Below, in pieces: positions 37,992 to 48,642 of a stretch of 64,000 nucleotides of DNA. Below the pieces are notes generated by a model. That model was not told the DNA's origin. It saw only the letters and a program-made list of their open reading frames with translations, and searched no databases. Origin of the DNA: CAZHHH01 sp052400685 (GTDB lineage Bacteria > Bacteroidota > Bacteroidia > Bacteroidales > Marinilabiliaceae); assembly GCA_052400685.1 (NCBI GenBank), contig JBQTGJ010000018.1; one strand, written 5' to 3'. The first letter of the stretch is position 1, and every line of letters starts with the position of its first letter. The position numbers were made by a program, and so were the translations under genes.

Positions 37992-38137
37992 ACAGATATT
38001 TTTAAGTAGAACATGAAAAATCTACTTCAATTATAATTTGCGGTTGATTGACTTTCAATCTGCTGTGTTGTAATGTTTTTGTGGATTTGAGTCAGTTATT
38101 TTCTGGTGTCCGTAAAATAACAAGTGTAGAATGGTTT

Positions 38138-39016
38138 TTATTTAATCCATCTGGCCCTTAATGCATCTACTTCCTGGTGTATTTTTAGTATTGGTTGAAC
38201 TGCCGTTTCCTGCGGAGGACTTGGCATTCCAATTAAAACAGCACCATCGTTACGCGTGGCGGAGCTTGTTGTTGCATTTTTCTGGATGTACTGGTCAAAG
38301 GCAGTGGTTAATTCCGATACATCAGCTTTCATTTTTGTTCTTGTTGAGCCGGTAAGGTATTTGTCCAACATTTTATTGAGCTGATCCATAATCATTTTTT
38401 GTTCCCAGATGCGCAATTTGAACTCATCTTCCGTAATACGGGTCCCATTTGAATTTAATGCCAAATGCAGACTCTCAATAAACCCACCTGCCGAGATCAT
38501 GGCATATTCCCCAAAACGCCCTGTTTCATGCAGATTCCCAATGATGGTGAGGTATACCTCGTCATAAAGATTGTTGAGGGAATCCATCCTGTTCATATTT
38601 TTCATGATACGCTGGCCCAGTGCTTCCACTTCCGGAGGGAAAATATTAAGATTTTTCCCCATTTCTTCAACAGTAGAAAAATAATCCAAAGCAGTTCCTG
38701 ATTGGTCAAAGGTAATGGCATAGGCCATATCGGCAAGGTAAAAACCAAACGATAATAACTTGTCGGAATTCGTTCGGTAATTGTTCTTTTTTGATAAGTC
38801 CGTTAAGGTACTTGGCGTAAATTGTATTTGGTTATTGTGTATATAACTTAAGATTTCATCAGGAGCCGGTATAGAATAATATTCAACCAGCATGTCATCA
38901 TCCTGAGGGGTTTCTTCCCTTTCCGCCCCAAAAGATGGTGTGAAAAGTATTAATGCAGCGGCCAGCAGTAAGTGTTTACTGGTCTTCGCCGTTAATTGTG
39001 TGATCAATGAAGTCAT
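38138..39016 (-). CDS. Exported protein of unknown function
   Basis: 292 aa. Signal-like N terminus to about 30 (LILFTPSFGAER), then a mostly helical, charged protein (EELRIWEQKMIMDQLNKML-type helices near 200-225) with no cysteines. Resembles small helical periplasmic proteins found in Bacteroidetes, but I cannot name a family. A -7 octamer lies 79 bp before the start, so it has its own promoter. The sensor genes upstream run in the same direction. Confidence 0.75.
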   Translation of the reverse strand: MTSLITQLTAKTSKHLLLAAALILFTPSFGAEREETPQDDDMLVEYYSIPAPDEILSYIHNNQIQFTPSTLTDLSKKNNYRTNSDKLLSFGFYLADMAYAITFDQSGTALDYFSTVEEMGKNLNIFPPEVEALGQRIMKNMNRMDSLNNLYDEVYLTIIGNLHETGRFGEYAMISAGGFIESLHLALNSNGTRITEDEFKLRIWEQKMIMDQLNKMLDKYLTGSTRTKMKADVSELTTAFDQYIQKNATTSSATRNDGAVLIGMPSPPQETAVQPILKIHQEVDALRARWIK

Positions 39017-39094
39017 ATTGTTTTAATTTTTATTCAACCTCTTTTTTGTTTGTCTTTCGTAATAAACAGATAAAGTTGTTGTTGTATTATGATG

Positions 39095-39102
39095 CAAATA
39101 TA
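39095..39102 (-). promoter_or_regulatory. -7 promoter element of the exported hypothetical gene
   Basis: Reads TATATTTG on the minus strand, an exact TAnnTTTG match 79 bp before the start codon at 39016. No -33 TTG seen. Confidence 0.4.
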
Positions 39103-39150
39103 ACTGATTATGTAATTCTTAATTGTATTCTTACTTATATTTAGGCTTAA

Positions 39151-40329
39151 TTATTCTTCTTTTGTAAAAAGCTCCAGTGATAATTCAACCCCTTTGCTTA
39201 ATTTTCGGTTTTCGAGGGTTACTTCTCCAAAATGTACCTGAGCTATCAGTTTTGTGATATGTAGTGATTGTGTGCCTGTGTAAAAAACGTCAAATATGGC
39301 CGCTTTATCTTCATCTGAAATGTACTCGCCATTGTCTTTAAAATAAATATAGGTCTTTTGCGCCTCTTTTTGTGTTTCGATGGTTAGTTGTGCACCTGTC
39401 AAATTTCGTTCCAAAAAGAAGTCAATGATATTAACAAGTGCTGCCATGATGAGTTGCGATTCGCCGTTAATATAAATAGGTTCCTGATTCGTGTAGTTTT
39501 CTATTTTAAACTGTTTATGTCTGATTTTATCATCCAGTTTAAAAACGGCGAATCCTATTAGTTTGTTAATTTCTATTCTTTCGAGCGAAAGGATTTCACC
39601 TTTAGACTGAAGTTCGGTGATGCGCAGTGCCGATCCCACAGAAATTTCAATTTTCGATAAAGAACGGTCGATGCGGTCGATAAGCTGAGCCACTTTTTTG
39701 GAGTCTACTTTGTATTTAACAACCTGAAGAATTCCTATTATTTCATTTAAAGAGCCTGATATTTCAGTTCCCAGCATATTCAGAAAGTGTTGCTTCGACT
39801 CTTCCAACACTTTTAGATTTTGGTTAAAATGTCTGAGCTCCTGATTTGTTTTGGTTAGTTGCTCATTGGTCTCAACTAGTTTTTGGGTTTTGTCTTCTAC
39901 AAGTAATTCAAGATCTTTATTGGTTTTTTCGAGAAGTTCTCTGTTTCGTTTTAACTCGACCTGGTTTCTAATTCTTACAATCAGTTCTCTGGCATCGAAT
40001 GGTTTGGTGATGTAGTCCTCTCCGCCTGCTTCAAAGCCTTGAATCATACTTTCGCGGTCGGTTTTGGCTGTCAGAAAAACAATAGGTATCTTTTTTAATC
40101 CCGGATTTGATTTTATGTTGCGACAAACTTCAAAGCCGTCTTCTTCCGGCATCATAACATCCAGAAGTATTACATCAAAAGGTTCAGACTCCAGCCATGT
40201 TAATCCGCCGGCCCCGTTGAGCGAAAATTCGCATTCATATCCGGCCTGCTCAAGGATAGAAACTGCAACCTGTATATTTTTGGGGCTATCGTCAATAATT
40301 AAAACTTTTCCTTTTGATACGCTATCCAT
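39151..40329 (-). CDS. Response regulator fused to a degenerate histidine-kinase module
   Basis: 392 aa. N-terminal receiver with phospho-acceptor Asp57 (VILLDVMMPEEDG) and Lys109 (YITKPFD) intact. A coiled coil follows (about 115-180), then a region aligned with HisKA/HATPase. There the usual SHE-R-TPLN box is GTEISGSLNEI: Thr188 replaces the phosphorylated His. The ATP-binding glycines are also lost (DNGEYISDEDKAAIF, no G2 box). It cannot work as a normal kinase. It may receive phosphate from the kinase encoded 11 bp upstream and act by dimerisation or protein contact, since no DNA-binding output is present. Confidence 0.88.
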   Translation of the reverse strand: MDSVSKGKVLIIDDSPKNIQVAVSILEQAGYECEFSLNGAGGLTWLESEPFDVILLDVMMPEEDGFEVCRNIKSNPGLKKIPIVFLTAKTDRESMIQGFEAGGEDYITKPFDARELIVRIRNQVELKRNRELLEKTNKDLELLVEDKTQKLVETNEQLTKTNQELRHFNQNLKVLEESKQHFLNMLGTEISGSLNEIIGILQVVKYKVDSKKVAQLIDRIDRSLSKIEISVGSALRITELQSKGEILSLERIEINKLIGFAVFKLDDKIRHKQFKIENYTNQEPIYINGESQLIMAALVNIIDFFLERNLTGAQLTIETQKEAQKTYIYFKDNGEYISDEDKAAIFDVFYTGTQSLHITKLIAQVHFGEVTLENRKLSKGVELSLELFTKEE

Positions 40330-40340
40330 AATTTTTTTAT

Positions 40341-43049
40341 TTAGTTGCGCTGTGGTTGTTTTATGTAGTTGTCCAATTCGTTAATAGCTGTCGCCAGTGT
40401 CTCAACATCAAATGAGTCTACCGAATGTTCCATTTTTCTTAGTATCTCTTCTATTACAGCGTTTTGATATTTTTTGTTGACTTCTTTGATTTTATGGGTT
40501 ATCCCGTCCACCTTTTTAAAGGAAGGACGTGTTTTAAATGTATCCCACTCAGGGGATAAGGCTTCCATAATATCTCTACAGCATTGGGGGTTAACAGGGT
40601 TTGTATTTGATTGTTTTGTTTCGTGGGTTTCTGTCTTAATTTCTGGCGATTCATCCAGACTGTTGGGGTCATATGGTGCCAGTTGTATGTCTGGTAGTGT
40701 TATTGTGAAGGTGCTTCCTTCGCCGGATTTGCTCTCTAAATCGATACTTCCATTCATTAATTCCACCAGGCGTTTTACGATGCCAAGCCCCAGTCCAGTG
40801 CCTCCATAGCGTCGGTTATCCTGGTTGTCTTGTTGTGAAAAGTCTTCAAAGACTTTTTTCTTTGAAGCTTCAGCAATTCCTATGCCAGTGTCAGTCACGC
40901 GGATGATTAGAGTGGTAGTTTCGTCTTTTGAAGGCTGATGCGTTATTGAGAAGGTTATTTGACCTCTATCGGTGAATTTAACAGCATTACTTAGAAGGTT
41001 AGTAATCACTTGCCGGATATGTAATTCATCAAGTAGTAAGGACCGGGGAATTGATTTTTCAATTTCCTGTTTGAATTTAATGTCTTTGGCTTGCAGGGCA
41101 TGAATGAATAAATTGCTGGTTTCTATGCCTATGGTTACAATATCAGTTGGTTTAAGATAAAGTGTCATTTTGTTGGCTTCCAGTTTTGAGAAATCCAAAA
41201 TGTCATTGATTAAGTTTAACAGATTTACGCCACTTTTTTTGATGCTCTTGAGATAATCCATTTGCATACCCGCTTCAGCATTGCCGATGAGAACATCTGT
41301 AAATCCTATAATAGCATTTAAGGGGGTTCTGAATTCATGACTGATGCGGGCCAAAAATGCACTTTTAGCCTTGTTGGCTTCGACGGCTTCTTCCCGCGAT
41401 TGAATAATTTCATTATTCAGGTTGATTTGTTCGGTAATATCAACGGCAACCCCCATAATTCGATTGATGCTTCCATCTTCCGACAGCGCTGTTATACTGC
41501 CGGTGGTCATGATCCATTTGTAACTGTTATTTTTAATACGCAAACGCATATTTATTTTAAAGCTGGCACTGTTACTGTTGCGGTGTTCGTTTATTTGTGT
41601 AATTAATTTTTGGAAATCATCAGGGTGAATGCGTCTAAGTAGTCGGGTTAGCGTGATATGTTCTGATCCGTGAATGGTGGCAATGCCTAATATTTTGCAC
41701 CACGATTGATTTATTATCAGTCGGTTTTGGTTTACAGCAGCATCAATTAGTGTCATATTCGCCACATTCATTGCCAGTTCCAGTTGCGCCAGCGATTCAG
41801 ACAGTTGATTATTTGCTTTAGCTCGGTTTATTGCTACGGCAAATAGATTGGATAAGCTATTCAGATGTTCTGCATCTGTTTCGGTATATTGCGTTGAACG
41901 GCCCGCCACCAGCAACAGACCCATGTATTGTTCGTTGCTGAAAACACCTGTCATTACCATGTTTTTAAATGGTAATAATTGGTCGATAGTGGTGTCTCCT
42001 ATTTTGAATTTTGATTTTGAGTTTATGATAAAGTCATGATGTGTGTCAATGTTTTCACCTCCGGTGTATAGTTCCGAGATATGTTTTTCTATTACGCGGA
42101 CTTCCTCGTCGAAGTTTTTGTTTGTATCATTATAGATGGAAACTTTCAGCTCGCGTTTATCCGGGTCATGATAGATGATGAATGCAAATGAGCTGTTCGT
42201 TATTTCCAGAGCGTATTGGCGAACCAGAAGTTGGATGTAATTAAGCTTTTGCTTTTTTGCCAGTTCAGCACTTATTTCTGCCAGATTCTGATTGATCTTT
42301 GATTCTTTTAATAATGTTTCCTCAATATCATAACGGTCGGTAATGTTGGTACAATAGTAGGCATAAACCGGTGCTTGGGTTTCTGCCAGTTTAAACATGT
42401 TTACGACGACCGGATAAAGCGTGCCATTTTGTTGGTAGTGGCGGGTTTCAAAGATGTGGCGGGCTTCTGAATCTGTGCTGGTTTTTTGTTTGTTCCACCA
42501 TTCTTCATTTGCCGATGGATTGAAGTGAGACAAATAGACGGGGGTATTTTTATCCAATGTTATTCCGGTGGCCTTTCTAGCTATTTCATTGGCCATTAAA
42601 ATAACTCCTTTGTCATTGATCATAAAAAATTCAGTCTGGCTGTTATCAATTATCTGACTAAAAATAGCCGGTAACATCTGTGGAGGTATATATTCAGCCG
42701 CTTTGGGTGTTTCATTTTTTAATCCCAGATAGTTTACTAATGTGATAAGTACCAGTTCTTCTTTTTTCAGATAGCTCAGATTGCCTGTAATCGTTTTTTT
42801 TAACCCTTTGGAACGGATGCAGATTGCCTGGTTATTCGACAATAGATTATTTTGTATCAGGTCGTCGATGGTTTGAACGTTTAAGCAATCGCTACCAACG
42901 CATTCCAGACATATATTATCGATGCTGTTTACTTCAAAAATATCGACAGCCATTTTGTTTAAATAGACAGCTTCTAATTCCCGGTTAAATAGAAACAAAG
43001 GGGCTCCAACTGCTTCAAATATTTCTGTTAATGCTTGTTTTATGGCCAT
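40341..43049 (-). CDS. Multi-PAS/GAF sensor histidine kinase, cytoplasmic
   Basis: 902 aa, no membrane segment or signal peptide. Order: PAS-like (about 5-110), PAS (130-245), GAF (270-420), PAS/PAC (425-545), HisKA with ARISHEFRTPLNAIIG (His near 570), HATPase (NAVKFTD, DTGIGIA, GGTGLGLGI). A C-terminal helical tail of about 100 residues is shaped like a docking or HPt-like helix bundle but has no obvious HPt His. A cysteine cluster (ICLECVGSDCLN, 46-57) in the first PAS region may bind metal or sense redox. The response-regulator-like gene follows at 11 bp, its evident partner. It starts 52 bp after the giant PKD gene. Confidence 0.9.
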   Translation of the reverse strand: MAIKQALTEIFEAVGAPLFLFNRELEAVYLNKMAVDIFEVNSIDNICLECVGSDCLNVQTIDDLIQNNLLSNNQAICIRSKGLKKTITGNLSYLKKEELVLITLVNYLGLKNETPKAAEYIPPQMLPAIFSQIIDNSQTEFFMINDKGVILMANEIARKATGITLDKNTPVYLSHFNPSANEEWWNKQKTSTDSEARHIFETRHYQQNGTLYPVVVNMFKLAETQAPVYAYYCTNITDRYDIEETLLKESKINQNLAEISAELAKKQKLNYIQLLVRQYALEITNSSFAFIIYHDPDKRELKVSIYNDTNKNFDEEVRVIEKHISELYTGGENIDTHHDFIINSKSKFKIGDTTIDQLLPFKNMVMTGVFSNEQYMGLLLVAGRSTQYTETDAEHLNSLSNLFAVAINRAKANNQLSESLAQLELAMNVANMTLIDAAVNQNRLIINQSWCKILGIATIHGSEHITLTRLLRRIHPDDFQKLITQINEHRNSNSASFKINMRLRIKNNSYKWIMTTGSITALSEDGSINRIMGVAVDITEQINLNNEIIQSREEAVEANKAKSAFLARISHEFRTPLNAIIGFTDVLIGNAEAGMQMDYLKSIKKSGVNLLNLINDILDFSKLEANKMTLYLKPTDIVTIGIETSNLFIHALQAKDIKFKQEIEKSIPRSLLLDELHIRQVITNLLSNAVKFTDRGQITFSITHQPSKDETTTLIIRVTDTGIGIAEASKKKVFEDFSQQDNQDNRRYGGTGLGLGIVKRLVELMNGSIDLESKSGEGSTFTITLPDIQLAPYDPNSLDESPEIKTETHETKQSNTNPVNPQCCRDIMEALSPEWDTFKTRPSFKKVDGITHKIKEVNKKYQNAVIEEILRKMEHSVDSFDVETLATAINELDNYIKQPQRN

Positions 43050-43101
43050 GTATATCAGGTCTTTTTCGCGGTTTGTATTATTGCTTTTTTGGGGAGTAAA
43101 A

Positions 43102-46100
43102 TTAACGGAGCAATTTTATGGTTCCTTTTATGGTTCTTATTTGTTGATCATAGAGCATTACTTGTGCTACATAAGTATAAGTCTCGACAGGTTGAGGTGA
43201 GCCTTTATAGGTGCCATCCCAACCTTCATTAATATTATTTGATTCATAAACAATTTGCCCGAAACGGTTGTAAATTTTAAAAGTAATAAGTTTTTCGATG
43301 CCCCAGCCTTTAACAAATATCTTTTCGTTGATTCCATCATTGTTTGGTGTGAAAGCTTCTGGTACATCTACAGAGTATATTTTATTTACCGTTAAATTAA
43401 AAGGATATGTCAGGCTGAAACAACCGGTTGTATCTGTTACAGTTATGCTGTATTGTTTCGATTCAAGGGCTTGTAGAATGGGTGAGGGGCAATTATAGCA
43501 CGATAGTTGAGTGGCTGGTGTCCAGTCGTAATAGGCAATGCCTGGATCTGTGATGTCTATTTGCATGGTCTCGCCTACAATGAGTGTGGTATCGGCCAGT
43601 GTTATTACCGGTTTTTGCTGAACATAAATATTGGTTGTTCCATAATTGATACAGCCAAATTGGTTGGTTACCGTAACCTGATACCATTCATCGTTTTTGG
43701 GAGTCGCCATTGTTACGGCGGCATCAGGTGTTGATAAGTGATCGGTCGGCCACCATTGGTAATGTAGCCCTCCTGCTGCTTGCAGGGTTGCCGCATCTCC
43801 AGTACATATAACGGTATCGGGACTTACTTTTACATCTGGTAAAGGATGAATGACAATCTCGCTTTTGGTGACGTATTCGCAGCCTAGTTTGGTATGTTGT
43901 ATGGTTAAGGTTACAGGATAAGTCCCTGCTGTTTGAAATTCTTTTACCGGTTCCGGAAGGTCTGATAGTGTATTGTCATTAAATTGCCACAGCCATGAAG
44001 TGGCATTCACTGAATTATCTTTGAATGCGACCTGCGCTGGTGGGCAAAATTCATCTGATTGGTTATAATAATCAATGGTTGTGTGCAAATCCAGAATATG
44101 TAGTGTGTCGATAAGTGCCACGTTACAGGTATTTTCGGCATCGGTTCTTAAAAATAGTAGCGGATATTTATTGCCGGGAGTGGAATAGGCATGTGTGATA
44201 TTGTTGTCATTTGTCCCTGCGCCATCACCAAAATCCCACGCCAAGTCATACACTTTTTCAAGGTTGGTTGCATTAAAAGCGATGTCGCTGTTAAGACAGG
44301 CTGAATCGGGTAAGGAGAATTGGGCGTATGGCCCGTCAACATTAATGAAATTTGTTTTTGTAATGGTATCGGTACAGCCGTAGGTTGTGCGGCTAATTAA
44401 CCGAACATCGTGTGCGCCCGGGCGATTGTATATGAAAAAAGGGTCTTTTAATTGCGACTGGTTGCTGTTTTCTCCGAAATACCACTGCCATGTTCCCGGG
44501 TAATCGGTTTTTGTATCGTTGGAGAATTGAACAATAAGCGGGTAGCAATTTGATTCGGTTATGTCGGCTGAGAAATTGGCTTGCGGTGGTGCCTGAACAT
44601 GAATATAATTTTCCATCTCGCCGAAGGCCTCGCAGCCGTGAATGTCGGTGATATGAAGTGATACAGTGTAATAGCCGGCTTCAGTGAATTGAATTTGTGG
44701 GTCGGAATCTGTGACGGTTATTCCATTGCTGAATGCCCATTGATAAGTATCTATTTCGTTGCCAGAGGTGCTGTGAAAAGTGGTGGTATCATTGATGCAA
44801 AGCTGATTGTTATTTGCTTTGAAGGTAGCTTCGGGTGTGATGGTTTTAATTAATTGTTCTTTGTTAATACTATTGCTGCACCCCTGTTCATCGGTAACGG
44901 ATAATGATACACTATACTGGCCATATTGGGTATATTCGTGCGCAGGGTGTTGTATTGATGCCGTCGTATTGTCGCCAAAGTTCCATTCCCAATCGGTGAT
45001 AACCGCATCTGAAGTTGTTTTGTCGGCAAATTTGAAAGTGATGGGCATACAGCCAACTTCGTAGTCGACATCGAAATCCGGTTCCGGTTGGTAAATCATG
45101 ATTTCTTTGGTGAGTGTGTCCCGGCAACCGTTGATGTCCTGTGTTATTAATGAAATGTGATTTAATCCTTTATGTTTAAAAGTGTGCTGTAAAACGTCCA
45201 TCGACCCGGTTATTTCGCTTTCTTCATTAAACAGCCATAGGTATCTAATCGTTTCTTTGTTGTATGAGAAGGGTGAGTATTCTTCAGAAGTACTGCCATC
45301 GAGAGTTAATGTTGCATTTAGACAGGGGGCTGCATCCTCAATGGTGAAATTACTTTTTATTTTGCGGGGGTAAACGTCTCTGACATACGAAAATTCACAG
45401 CCTGTTTCGCTGTTGGTGGCATTTAGTTGCACTCTGTAATTCCCCGATGTAGCATAAGTATGTGTTGGATTGGCCACATTGGAAACAAGTGGAGAGCCAT
45501 CACCAAAATCCCAGGTGTAATCTGTTGCATCAATGACGTTACTTTCAAATTGGTATTGCAAAGGTTGACTGCAATTGGTTTCAATGGTAAAGCTGGCGTA
45601 TGGACCCAGAATTTTTACGTAATTTTTTTTGATGATTTTAGACGGACAGCCATTGTTGTAGATGGTGAGCGTTACATCCATTAAGCCTGTTTTTTCGTAG
45701 AAGTGAGTTGGCATGGAAAGGCCCGGTTCTGCATCATCACCAAAATCCCATACTTCATTAGTGATAAATTTTTTATTGGGAGATGTGATTTCAAATGTAA
45801 CCATTTCGTCGGCACAAGTTTCGTAGTTCGATGTACGTACAAAATTAGCCTCAAAGGTTTGGCCGGCATTGATGTATTCAGTGGCCGAGGCTACGCATCC
45901 TTTTTGGGTGGTCACAGTGAGCTGAATTGGCGTTTTTTTTGGGGCCAGGACGATTACGTCTGTCGAGGTCCCGGTACGGCGATCGCTGCCGTTAACAAGC
46001 CATTCGTAGGATATGATTTCATCAACATCACTGTTGTATTCCGATTGGTCGTTAAAAGTTAATCCCATTGGGATACAGCCATTCAGACTAGCGGAATTAC

Positions 46101-47469
46101 CTCCATCGCCGGGATTCATCATAACATGTGGCAGATGGATTTCAACATTGTTTGGTTTTACCAGTGTGCTTTTGCATCCGTTAGCAGTGGTGATGGTCAG
46201 AGTGTCACTAAAAACAGCCCGAAAATCCGTTAGTTTGGTCGTCTCAGAAAAGTTAACCGTTGGAGATGCCTGTGTTGAAGTAGCCCCATTCCCAAAGCGC
46301 CAGTCGTAGCTTACAGCATTGCTTGATAAACTCTCATATGTTAATGTGGCAGGTAACTGACAGATGTATTGATCTGATACCTTAAAATCAATGTGCGCCT
46401 GCTCGATGTTTATAGTGATTTGTTTTTGTTCGCTGCAAGTACCATTGCTTGCGGTTAAAGTGATTTTGTAATCGCCCGGTTGTGTATATACTTTTTTAGG
46501 GTGTGAGACAGACGAACTGGTTCCATCTCCGAAGCTCCATTGGTATTGGCCGGCATCTTTACTTAAATTGGTGAAGTAAATGGTGTCTCCCACACACCCC
46601 TTTGTGGTTGATGCGCTGAAGTCGGAGGTTGTGTTTGTTATGTTAATAAGATTGTTGAAATACGTAGAGTCGGTACACCCTAAATCATCGGTTATTTTTA
46701 ATTTAACATTATAACTGCCGGGTTCCTCGTAGTAATGGACTGGCGTTGTTTGGGTGGAGGTTGTTGCATCGCCAAAAGACCAGGATGAGTTGAAGCCGGT
46801 ACGGGCAATTGAAAGGTTGCTGAATACCACGCTGAGCTCACCTGTGCAGGAGGCAGATGGGTTAACACCAAACAAAGCTTTGGGCTTAACGGCTTCTAGT
46901 TTTTGCGGAAGGGTATAGGCGGATTGGCAGCCAAATTCATTCTCGACTACCAATGTGATATCGTAGATGCCGGCAGCATTATAAATGTGGGTCGGAGTCT
47001 CTTCTGAGGCGCGTTCGCCGTCGCCAAAACTCCACGTATAGCTCAGTGGACTGTTAATCGGATCTGTTGATTGGTTTTCAAAAGTTGCTTCAAATGGAAC
47101 ACAACCTTCTGATGGCCCGTCGTATACAAAGAAGGCCACAGGATTTGCAACCACCGTGATATAGGCTTCTTTACTTTTGGTGTAGCTGTTTTCTCCATCT
47201 GAAGCTGTTAAGGTGATGGTATATTTGCCAGGTGTAATGAAGGTGGTTTGAGGGTTAGGAATTGTAGAGGTATTTCCATTGCCAAAATCCCATTCGTAAC
47301 TTAGGTCTTCTGGTGATTGTGATGTGTTGTTAAATGTCACATTCAGGGGGGCGCAGCCCGAATCCGTGTTTACCGTAAAGTCAATCGTTGTTTGTGCTGA
47401 CAAATGGCTTGCTAACAATAAAATTGCTATTGTTAATTGTGGCTTTTTAATATTGAGCGTTGGAAACAT
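43102..47469 (-). CDS. Giant PKD-repeat surface protein with T9SS type-B sorting domain
   Basis: 1455 aa from ATG 47469 (preferred because it places the signal peptide LTIAILLLASHLSAQ at the N terminus; an in-frame ATG at 47538 would add 23 residues). About 14 PKD-like domains follow, each marked by a W-FGDG-type motif, some degenerate, with paired cysteines (GCAPLNV, GCVPFEA types). Two Ig-like or PKD-like modules come next, then a C-terminal gliding-motility-type (CHU_C, TIGR04131-like) domain starting AFTPNNDGINE and ending GTIKLLR. That domain is the type-B signal for export by T9SS. Probably a surface adhesin. It is divergent from the PorP/SprF gene, the usual partner. Confidence 0.93.
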   Translation of the reverse strand: MFPTLNIKKPQLTIAILLLASHLSAQTTIDFTVNTDSGCAPLNVTFNNTSQSPEDLSYEWDFGNGNTSTIPNPQTTFITPGKYTITLTASDGENSYTKSKEAYITVVANPVAFFVYDGPSEGCVPFEATFENQSTDPINSPLSYTWSFGDGERASEETPTHIYNAAGIYDITLVVENEFGCQSAYTLPQKLEAVKPKALFGVNPSASCTGELSVVFSNLSIARTGFNSSWSFGDATTSTQTTPVHYYEEPGSYNVKLKITDDLGCTDSTYFNNLINITNTTSDFSASTTKGCVGDTIYFTNLSKDAGQYQWSFGDGTSSSVSHPKKVYTQPGDYKITLTASNGTCSEQKQITINIEQAHIDFKVSDQYICQLPATLTYESLSSNAVSYDWRFGNGATSTQASPTVNFSETTKLTDFRAVFSDTLTITTANGCKSTLVKPNNVEIHLPHVMMNPGDGGNSASLNGCIPMGLTFNDQSEYNSDVDEIISYEWLVNGSDRRTGTSTDVIVLAPKKTPIQLTVTTQKGCVASATEYINAGQTFEANFVRTSNYETCADEMVTFEITSPNKKFITNEVWDFGDDAEPGLSMPTHFYEKTGLMDVTLTIYNNGCPSKIIKKNYVKILGPYASFTIETNCSQPLQYQFESNVIDATDYTWDFGDGSPLVSNVANPTHTYATSGNYRVQLNATNSETGCEFSYVRDVYPRKIKSNFTIEDAAPCLNATLTLDGSTSEEYSPFSYNKETIRYLWLFNEESEITGSMDVLQHTFKHKGLNHISLITQDINGCRDTLTKEIMIYQPEPDFDVDYEVGCMPITFKFADKTTSDAVITDWEWNFGDNTTASIQHPAHEYTQYGQYSVSLSVTDEQGCSNSINKEQLIKTITPEATFKANNNQLCINDTTTFHSTSGNEIDTYQWAFSNGITVTDSDPQIQFTEAGYYTVSLHITDIHGCEAFGEMENYIHVQAPPQANFSADITESNCYPLIVQFSNDTKTDYPGTWQWYFGENSNQSQLKDPFFIYNRPGAHDVRLISRTTYGCTDTITKTNFINVDGPYAQFSLPDSACLNSDIAFNATNLEKVYDLAWDFGDGAGTNDNNITHAYSTPGNKYPLLFLRTDAENTCNVALIDTLHILDLHTTIDYYNQSDEFCPPAQVAFKDNSVNATSWLWQFNDNTLSDLPEPVKEFQTAGTYPVTLTIQHTKLGCEYVTKSEIVIHPLPDVKVSPDTVICTGDAATLQAAGGLHYQWWPTDHLSTPDAAVTMATPKNDEWYQVTVTNQFGCINYGTTNIYVQQKPVITLADTTLIVGETMQIDITDPGIAYYDWTPATQLSCYNCPSPILQALESKQYSITVTDTTGCFSLTYPFNLTVNKIYSVDVPEAFTPNNDGINEKIFVKGWGIEKLITFKIYNRFGQIVYESNNINEGWDGTYKGSPQPVETYTYVAQVMLYDQQIRTIKGTIKLLR

Positions 47470-47613
47470 AAGTCGTAAATTAGTTGGCTTTATTGGTTTT
47501 TGGACTGGGAAATCTTTTTGCAGATTATTTTTATGCAATATAAGAAAATCAGTTTGTATACTAAAAATATATTCTTTACTTTAAACTAGGTTTTATGACT
47601 ATAATTTTTGTTT

Positions 47614-48642
47614 ATGAAGTTCAGGGTGTTTTCCACACTATTTGTTATACTGATTGGTTGTTTTTTCCTTGACAATGAGAGGTTGGTTGCTCAAACATTT
47701 CATTTTTCGGATGCATATTCAACCCACCTTGTTCTTAATCCGGCCAATACTGGTCGTTTTAATGGCGAGTGGCGAGCTGTTGGTGTTTATCGACAACAAG
47801 GGGAGAATAATGCCCACGATTATCAGACCGGTTTTTTCAGTTTTGAGCACCCTTTTTATTTTAAAAATGAACGTATTGATGCCGGTATCTATTTTTTAAG
47901 TGATAATTCGGCCAATGGAACCTTGCCTGTTAATCGGGTTAATTTGTCTCTGGGACATGGGGTTCGATTGGGTTTAAGGTCGATACTTTACGGCGGGATA
48001 CAATTTGCCGGTGTTCATAAACAAGTGAAATGGGATGGTATAACGTTTCCGGACCAATACAACAGGAATACAGGCGGTTTTGACCCCACAATGCCCACGG
48101 GTGAATTATTTGAAAATTCTTCGACGTTTTATTTAGACGCCGGATTTGGAATGGTATTTTTAAAGCAATGGGATTTTGGAATGGCCAGTTTGGGTTACTC
48201 GGCTCAGCAATTGAACAGGCCTCGTGAAACTTTTTTTGATGTTGATAATAATTTATCGATGAAGCATGTTTTCCATGCCAAGGGCGATTTTGTAATTAAT
48301 GAACGTCTTTTTGTGATTCCCTCTTTGGTTGGTATTTATGTGAATAAAGCATCCGAGACGATGGTTGGTGGGCATTTAGGGTATAATGTAAACGATTGGC
48401 TTAATCAAAAAAATAATATTATTGCAGGTTTTCACCTTCGAAACGTAACACAGAACTATCGTTCAATGGTTTTATCGGCCGGTGTTTCATGGCAATACTG
48501 GAGTTGTATGGTGGCTTATGATATGGATATTGGGGCTTCGACGGCGGCCAAATATAACAGTTCGACCATTGAATTGGGGGTAACCTATAAATTGCCGTCA
48601 ACTGATTTAACCCGCAAAATAGTACCATGCGAAAGATATTGA
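47614..48642 (+). CDS. PorP/SprF family type IX secretion membrane protein
   Basis: 342 aa from ATG 47614 (a TTG at 47608 is less likely). Signal peptide to about 27 (LVAQ). Beta-barrel family signatures are HLVLNPANTGRFNGEWR near 38-54, repeated GxxY strands, and the C-terminal end VPCERY, which recurs in SprF-like proteins. In Flavobacterium johnsoniae, SprF is required for export of the type-B protein SprB, encoded beside it. Here the giant PKD protein is encoded 145 bp away on the other strand, so this is its likely dedicated translocon partner. It overlaps the next gene by 16 bp. Confidence 0.93.
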   Translation: MKFRVFSTLFVILIGCFFLDNERLVAQTFHFSDAYSTHLVLNPANTGRFNGEWRAVGVYRQQGENNAHDYQTGFFSFEHPFYFKNERIDAGIYFLSDNSANGTLPVNRVNLSLGHGVRLGLRSILYGGIQFAGVHKQVKWDGITFPDQYNRNTGGFDPTMPTGELFENSSTFYLDAGFGMVFLKQWDFGMASLGYSAQQLNRPRETFFDVDNNLSMKHVFHAKGDFVINERLFVIPSLVGIYVNKASETMVGGHLGYNVNDWLNQKNNIIAGFHLRNVTQNYRSMVLSAGVSWQYWSCMVAYDMDIGASTAAKYNSSTIELGVTYKLPSTDLTRKIVPCERY

